Shown here: one piece after another, positions 58,553 through 64,000 of the stretch
Numbering within the stretch: the stretch's first letter is position 1
Layout: each line of letters starts with the position of its first letter
Assembly (NCBI RefSeq): GCF_018687715.1
Contig: NC_056758.1
Span: 8,454,501-8,518,500 of the forward strand
Source of the DNA: Carya illinoinensis
Taxonomy: Eukaryota > Streptophyta > Magnoliopsida > Fagales > Juglandaceae
DNA: 64,000 nt
Direction: 5' to 3'
Notes under the pieces: generated by a model
Database searches by the model: none
The model's input: the letters and a program-made list of their open reading frames with translations, nothing else
Told to the model about the DNA's origin: nothing
Position numbers and translations under genes: made by a program

Positions 58553-58603
58553 GTGTCAACATATTATTGGGTGGCTGTTAAATTGGGAAAGGCAGCCCGA
58601 CCG
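58553..58603. repeat. Right inverted repeat of the Mutator-like region
   Basis: The reverse complement begins CGGTCGGGCTG and contains TTTAACAGCCACCCAATA, matching 52011-52066. Confidence 0.6.
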
Positions 58604-60449
58604 GCTAGCAGGATTTCTCCATACAAAAACCCCATTACATAAGCTGCAGTGCTTGGTGGGAGAGAGGGTTAAAAAAAAAAAAAAAAAATTGGCAATGGAC
58701 CGTGGGTTCTGGCCGTGCTCCTTGGCTCAGGGAGATCACCAAAGGTGGTTTACATCAATCTAACAAGTGGATCGAGTGGTTGTTGCTCCAAATCACAATA
58801 GTTAGAAAGATGTTGCAATTGATTGTTTTGGTGTATTTCGTATAACTTTAATTTTATTAAAACTCCATGTTCACATTTAGAGAAATCAAAGACAGTTAGA
58901 AAAACACGATCGTCGCACGTAGCAATTGGGCACCGGCCATTGTACAGACACATGAGGCTTAAGCGTCGGTGGGAATGAAGTGGGGCCGGCCGTATTTTGT
59001 AGTTTTGAGGCCGAGGAATTCACTAGTGCTGCATGTGTAGGCGTTGGAGGTTCGGATTTACGATGGCACGTGAGCTATATGTGCTAGTTGGTGAAAACAA
59101 ATATAACAAGTTGTTTGTTGTAATTCCTCTTCAACCGTGAGTCTTCGAGAGTCTATTTTATTTATATACTTCGCATATTGTATCAATACATGAGAGTTTG
59201 TACTGATTGGAGACCTAGAATACATACGGTAACGTTATAGAAATGGAAAGTAATTACATTACAATAAAGGTGTTAGCCGTTGCATGATTTGGAAGATGGG
59301 CTGGCTGTTCCATAATTTATGAATGTAATCTTGCTTGTAGCCGTTGGTTCTTTGTATGGAAGGTAACCGTTTGGTTCTTCACAAGGTGAGTTTTCTTCTT
59401 ACTTGTCTTTTGTGTTAATAGTTGGGCGGTAGAGATTCTTGGCCCATCTTGTAGATTGGTCATTGGTACCTGGAGAGTGCAGTGGTACGACACGGGTATG
59501 GATTTGGTTGTCAAAAGGCAATAATTGAACATTTTTCAACTTGAAAAAAAAAAAAAAAAAACTCTTTGAACATGAAGAGTAGAAATGGAGATGAAAAGTA
59601 GAGGGGTAAGGAGGGAGGAGTCTCGCCCCGAAGCCGGATGGAGAGGTTTTGGGTTTCTAGAGAGGAGGAGAAAAATATTTGAGAGAGAGAGAGAGGAGGT
59701 TTTAACTTTTGTGTATTGGAGAAATGACCGGAGATTTGTGTTCGTTCTCCAAGTTTAAGAAAACAACATCAACTTCTCGCATCAGCCCTTCCATTCTTCA
59801 AGAATCCATACATCTTTTATTAATACATGAAGGGCGGCAACGTTTCGAACAGTAGTCTAGATTTGGCATGGAGCACCCTTTCTACCATTGTTATTTTTCT
59901 GAGCCTAGAGGTTTTACTGCTTATCATATTTGCACGTGAAAACAAAAAGAAACCGATGATAATGAATTCGATTGCTACTTTTCTAGTTAGCTCCATACAA
60001 TGTGTGGAAGTGCTCCACGAAATTCGACTTGCCTTCTCACAAACCAAAACGTAAGTACCCCAATGAAGCAACATCGAAAAAAAAATGAACCCACCAACGT
60101 TCGGCCTCATTTTCCAACCCTACCTACTTCATACTCAACCAAAGATTGTCAAACAAAACCAGATCAACAAAATTACCGTTATCAACGTGGAAATAAAACA
60201 CATCATGAACAAAATGAGACCGCTCATATCTCGTGAATAAAAAAAAAATAGTAATACTAAGTACAATTTCTAAATGTACAATCTTTATATAAGTTTTTTT
60301 GTAAAAATATGCATCCCATCAAGAAAAAGTGAGTTTTTCATATTTTTTTCATAATTGTCCATTTTTTTTATAAAAGATTTGTTCAAAACTTATACATATA
60401 AGACTTGTATAAATCATCTATCCAAAAATTAATAGGATCCAATACAGTA

Positions 60450-60507
<58 letters not shown>

Positions 60508-60699
60508 TTATATATAGTTATATTTGTAGCTTGTTGATGGGCTCCACTTAACGAAGGAGCGTGGATTAGCTATTCCTCTCAACGGTCAAGTCAAAAGTGA
60601 AAAATCCCAACAAGTGAAAGAGCTCATCATGATTCTTTTTCCCCTACAAAACACAACTCGAGACATATTTTCCAACACAAAAATCTGTTGTGGCCAAAT
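58604..60699. other. Intergenic upstream of the second LRR gene
   Basis: No gene supported. 59130-59340 (ATACTTCGCATATTGTATCA, AATACATACGGTAACGTTAT) resembles the end of a copia-type LTR but has no visible ends. 59600-59710 is purine-rich. Microsatellites lie at 60450-60507. Confidence 0.45.
60450..60507 (+). repeat. Compound (CT)n-(TA)n microsatellite
   Basis: CT run 60450-60490 with one G interruption, then TA run 60491-60507, about 190 bp upstream of the LRR gene start. Confidence 0.95.
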
Positions 60700-62628
60700 A
60701 TGGAAGTTTGTATTCACCGCAACACCCTGTCATTCGTCCTCCTTTTCTTCCTCCCAGCAGCCCTGCTTCTGGTCGCTGAAGCCTGCAACGTTGTAGACAA
60801 AGAAGCATTACTTCAGTTCAAGCACAAGATCACCTCGGACCCTTCAAGACTCTTGCATTCCTGGAAATCATCCTCCGATTGCTGCACAGCTTGGGAAGGT
60901 GTGGGATGCGATTCTTCCGGTAGAGTTGTCAACATCTCTCGTCCAGGACTCGTTTCAGTCAACGACTTCATCGTTGACACGTACTTGACTGGAACTCTTT
61001 CTCCTTTTCTGGGGAACTTATCCTTTCTGCAAATTCTCGACCTGAGCAATCTCAAGGACTTGAAGGGTCCCATTCCATCAGAATTTGGCAAATTATTGCG
61101 GCTTACTCATCTCTTCCTCGATTCAAACAAGCTAACAGGTTCTGTGCCAATCACATTTCAGCACCTTTTTCGGTTACAGAAACTCTATCTTAGTGATAAT
61201 TACATATCTGGTGTTGTTCATTCCTCTGTTATTGGGCCGTTGAGGTCACTTTCAGAACTGGGTCTGTCAGGAAATCAAATTTCTGGTTCGATTCCAGCTT
61301 CAATTGGCAACTTGGCATTGCTAACTAAGCTTGATCTTCATGAAAATCGTTTCTCTGGTAGAATTCCTACAGGTATTGGCAAGCTTAAGAATCTCAGATA
61401 TCTAGATTTGTCTGAAAATCAGATAACTGGAAGAATTCCACGATCAATTGGTAGACTTTCGGAATTAGTACTGTTATATCTCAATCACAACAGGATTAAT
61501 GGAAGCATTCCTTCTTCGATTTCCGGGCTGAGATCTTTAGTATTCTGCCGGTTATCAGAAAACAAGCTGACAGGAAATATACCACCATCCATTGGGAAGC
61601 TCTCCAGAATCGAAAGGCTAATTCTTGAGAACAACAAGCTAAGTGGAAAATTGCCAGCAACTATCGGGCATCTAACCACTCTCACTGACATGTTCTTCTC
61701 AAACAACCGTTTTACAGCAAAGATCCCTTCAAGTTTTGGGAATTTAATCAACCTTCAAACATTGGACTTATCAAGAAACCTACTCACCGGTCAACTTCCT
61801 CCTCAGCTAGTTAAATTACAGGGGTTACAGACCTTAGATCTTTCCTTCAATCCTCTGGGGCTAGCCAGTATACCAAAGTGGTTATCGAAATTGAAACTTT
61901 TCCGGCTTTTGTTGGCAAAAACTGGGGTTGAGGGTCGGCTTCCAAGATGGCTGTCTTCATCATCTATATCTGTCCTTGATTTGTCATGCAATGGATTAAA
62001 CGGGAAATTGCCCCATTGGATTGGAAACATGACCAGCCTTTCCTTTCTCAACTTATCATACAATGGCTTTCATTCATCAATCCCGGTTGAGTTCAAAAGC
62101 CTTTCGCTTCTGATGGACCTAGATCTTCATTCCAACATGTTTAGTGGCAACCTGAATCCAATATTTTCGAAAGAAGTTGTAGACCCACTTGGGCATTTTA
62201 ACTCCATTGATCTTTCCAACAATATGTTTGCTGGACCCATTGATGAGAACCTTGGAGACTGGCCTGCATTGGCTTCTATCACATCCCTAGTTCTATCACA
62301 CAACCAGTTGGAAGGATCAATACCTAAGTCAATTGGAAAACTGAAAGAACTGAAGGTGCTGGAGCTTGTGGGTAATGGACTTTCGGGAAGAATACCGGAA
62401 GAGCTTGGCGATGCCATGGAACTAAATACGATTCTGCTGTCAAGAAACAAGCTGAGGGGGACTATTCCAGCAAAGGTGCTGAATTTGAAGGAGCTTACAG
62501 AATTTGACGTATCAGAAAACCGATTAAGTGGGACGATTCCTCCTCACAAAGCCATCATCTCTGCATCTGCATTCTCCGGTAATCCAGGCTTGTGTGGAGC
62601 TCCACTTCGTCCCTGCAAGCACTCTTAA
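60700..62628 (+). CDS. Secreted leucine-rich-repeat protein, DRT100/At1g33590-like
   Basis: Intronless gene for 642 residues. I take the ATG at 60700 (MEVCIHRNTLSFVLLFFLP). A signal peptide (hydrophobic LSFVLLFFLPAALLLVAEA) covers about 1-30. The LRRNT_2 cap runs about 30-80 (DKEALLQFKHKITSDPSRLL, then SDCCTAWEGVGCDSSG). More than 20 plant-type LRRs follow (for example NLRYLDLSENQITGRIP), with a short irregular island near 385-410 (LGLASIPKWLSKLKL). The C-terminal cap ends NPGLCGAPLRPCKHS and has no transmembrane helix or kinase. The island and ending resemble the Arabidopsis At1g33590/DRT100-type cell-wall LRR proteins. The frame is intact; the ligand is unknown. Confidence 0.92.
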   Translation: MEVCIHRNTLSFVLLFFLPAALLLVAEACNVVDKEALLQFKHKITSDPSRLLHSWKSSSDCCTAWEGVGCDSSGRVVNISRPGLVSVNDFIVDTYLTGTLSPFLGNLSFLQILDLSNLKDLKGPIPSEFGKLLRLTHLFLDSNKLTGSVPITFQHLFRLQKLYLSDNYISGVVHSSVIGPLRSLSELGLSGNQISGSIPASIGNLALLTKLDLHENRFSGRIPTGIGKLKNLRYLDLSENQITGRIPRSIGRLSELVLLYLNHNRINGSIPSSISGLRSLVFCRLSENKLTGNIPPSIGKLSRIERLILENNKLSGKLPATIGHLTTLTDMFFSNNRFTAKIPSSFGNLINLQTLDLSRNLLTGQLPPQLVKLQGLQTLDLSFNPLGLASIPKWLSKLKLFRLLLAKTGVEGRLPRWLSSSSISVLDLSCNGLNGKLPHWIGNMTSLSFLNLSYNGFHSSIPVEFKSLSLLMDLDLHSNMFSGNLNPIFSKEVVDPLGHFNSIDLSNNMFAGPIDENLGDWPALASITSLVLSHNQLEGSIPKSIGKLKELKVLELVGNGLSGRIPEELGDAMELNTILLSRNKLRGTIPAKVLNLKELTEFDVSENRLSGTIPPHKAIISASAFSGNPGLCGAPLRPCKHS

Positions 62629-63298
62629 TTAATACTGCCCCCTAGAATTCTCTTTTTCTTATAAAAGTTCATTCAAACTTCACAGCGAGGAAGTAGGTTC
62701 ATTTACGTTCATGTCTTTTTCCTTTTTCTCATGATGAAAAGTGTGTACTTATTCTGCAAAGTTTGTAGACGTGAATGAAAGTGAGTTTCTTTAGGAACTT
62801 TTTGTGATTTCCTTTCTTGGATCGATATTCAAAGTTGGAAGGACAAAAGTCATTTGAAATATCCCTATATACGGATAATTTCCAGACGAATTTATTGAAA
62901 GGTAGTGATAAGGTTACTACTTATCTATAATTCGTGTATTTTAAATTTTTTTAATTTTCTTTTAAGGATTTTTTTAATATCTTTAATTATTAAGAAAAAA
63001 ATTTAAAAAATATATAATTTTACTACTATCTATTTTCTTAATTATTAAGTAAAATAAAAAAAATAATAAATAAGTAATAATAGAGTAGTAATGCTGTCAT
63101 TTTGAAAACGCAGCTTCAACGGCTATGTACTTAGCTCCACGCCTGAGAGTGGGGCACCATTTAATTTGGTTTTAATGCGAGCTACGAATTGTGATAGCCA
63201 TACAAAAACACAAAATGCTTTGTCATAAAAGCATGGCTCATACCTATTTTGAGACAGATGAACAGAGAAAATTATATAAAATAAAATCCCATCATGTG

Positions 63299-63335
<37 letters not shown>

Positions 63336-64000
63336 ATGTCTTTTTGTACCTCTTTCCCCTCCAGATAATGTTGCCAGTAATCACCATGGTTCATAGGCTG
63401 AGACCACTGCCAAGATTTAAATTATACACCAAACCAACTTAAATGTTATCCTCCATTAAGTGATGTCTTTAAAGATGTTCTGTTTTTGATATTCTGTTTC
63501 TCTGGTTTCTTCTATTGTTTTCTACCATAACGGTTTCAGAAGCCGACAACATAACGGCTATCGTCATTCATCCCCCTTGAGGAATTAAATACTCCTCTTA
63601 GGATAGAATTACTTTGAGATGATGATTCAACGGTAACTATAATCATACATTACCCACAAAAGAAACAACAGTGACTTTGTCCATAAGAGTGGTTGGATCC
63701 TAGAAATACATCAAAATACAGGAGGTACGTCAAAAGGTGGCTAAAATGTCTTGAGCAGACACGAGGTGAAGAGGCCTCAACTTCGCAGATGAATTTGTTT
63801 AGATTATGAAGATCCGAATTTGTTTTTCATGAGAAAAGGTCCGCAACTTTACAAGGTGTCACAAAAATTACTAGATTGCAAAGTTCGATATCCCCATTGT
63901 TTTTGTGGACTGTCTTTTTTGGGCTTTGGCTTTTAAGTTCACTGAGAACTGAGAAGTGTTTGAACTTTGTCGCAACCCAGACATCTAAATCCTTTTCACT
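62629..64000. other. Intergenic 3' of the second LRR gene
   Basis: Likely 3' UTR to about 62850, then AT-rich DNA. A (CT)n run lies at 63301-63334. No gene recognised. Confidence 0.45.
63301..63334 (+). repeat. (CT)n microsatellite
   Basis: 17 CT dinucleotides. Confidence 0.98.

Larger units (their letters stand above)
52011..58603. mobile_element. Candidate Mutator-like element with FAR1 transposase and convergent GRF gene
   Basis: The left segment 52011-52066 and the right segment 58553-58603 are inverted matches: CGGTCGGGCTG identical, then TTAACAGCCANCCAATA with one mismatch, then TGACAC. Between them a FAR1-type transposase (+) and a small GRF-zinc-finger gene (-) face each other, with GC-rich 5' exons close to the two ends and an intron of about 1 kb in each. 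MuDR has the same convergent two-gene plan. Outer boundaries and a target-site duplication were not found, so the ends are approximate. Confidence 0.55.

Noticed and set aside
59130..59340. Copia-type LTR end
   Set aside because: Motifs are suggestive but neither TG/CA ends nor a duplication could be defined.

Overview
The window is nuclear DNA from a flowering plant, most likely a woody eudicot. The evidence is GT-AG introns in an AT-rich setting, plant-specific gene families (FAR1-related, plant-type LRR proteins, a plant MCRS1-like FHA protein) and dense nested plant transposons (Ty3 chromovirus, Tat/Athila-type Ty3, Ty1/copia, L1 LINEs, hAT-type and other MITEs, Helitron, tRNA-derived SINE, FAR1-type Mutator-like DNA). 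A Fagales-like genome would fit the repeat families, but that is an impression and not proof.

Layout. 1-12839: a deletion derivative of a Tat/Athila-type Ty3 element whose 3' LTR is split by a complete chromovirus (2387-11546, TSD TTATG, two 2023-bp LTRs). 12845-14850: the 3' part of an L1 LINE, itself split by a 765-bp hAT-type non-autonomous element (TSD AAAGTGAG). 16266-20914: an eight-exon host gene for an MCRS1-like FHA-domain protein, with a minus-strand SINE in intron 5. 21705-27904: a minus-strand Helitron carrying an RPA-like OB-fold exon pair, promoter-like DNA, tandem repeats and a solo LTR. 27907-28054: a MITE sitting exactly on the Helitron end. 30987-32258: an intronless secreted LRR gene. 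35134-36522: a second solo LTR of the same family as the one in the Helitron, in the opposite orientation. 37480-51530: a degraded L1 LINE split twice, by a 3.8-kb chromovirus-type solo LTR (37996-41822) and by a complete Ty1/copia element (46218-51281). 52011-58603: a Mutator-like region with a FAR1-type transposase gene and a convergent GRF-zinc-finger/membrane-tail gene between short inverted repeats. 60700-62628: a second intronless secreted LRR gene.

Host functions are few: one nuclear FHA protein expected to act with chromatin complexes, and two extracellular LRR proteins. The rest is layered transposon history whose order can be read from target-site duplications. The two most interesting points are (1) the MuDR-like convergent arrangement of a FAR1 transposase and a GRF-type small membrane protein, and (2) a short T-rich intron-like segment (5928-6023) in the chromovirus. 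Removing that segment fuses gag to pol, while keeping it ends Gag at a stop codon.
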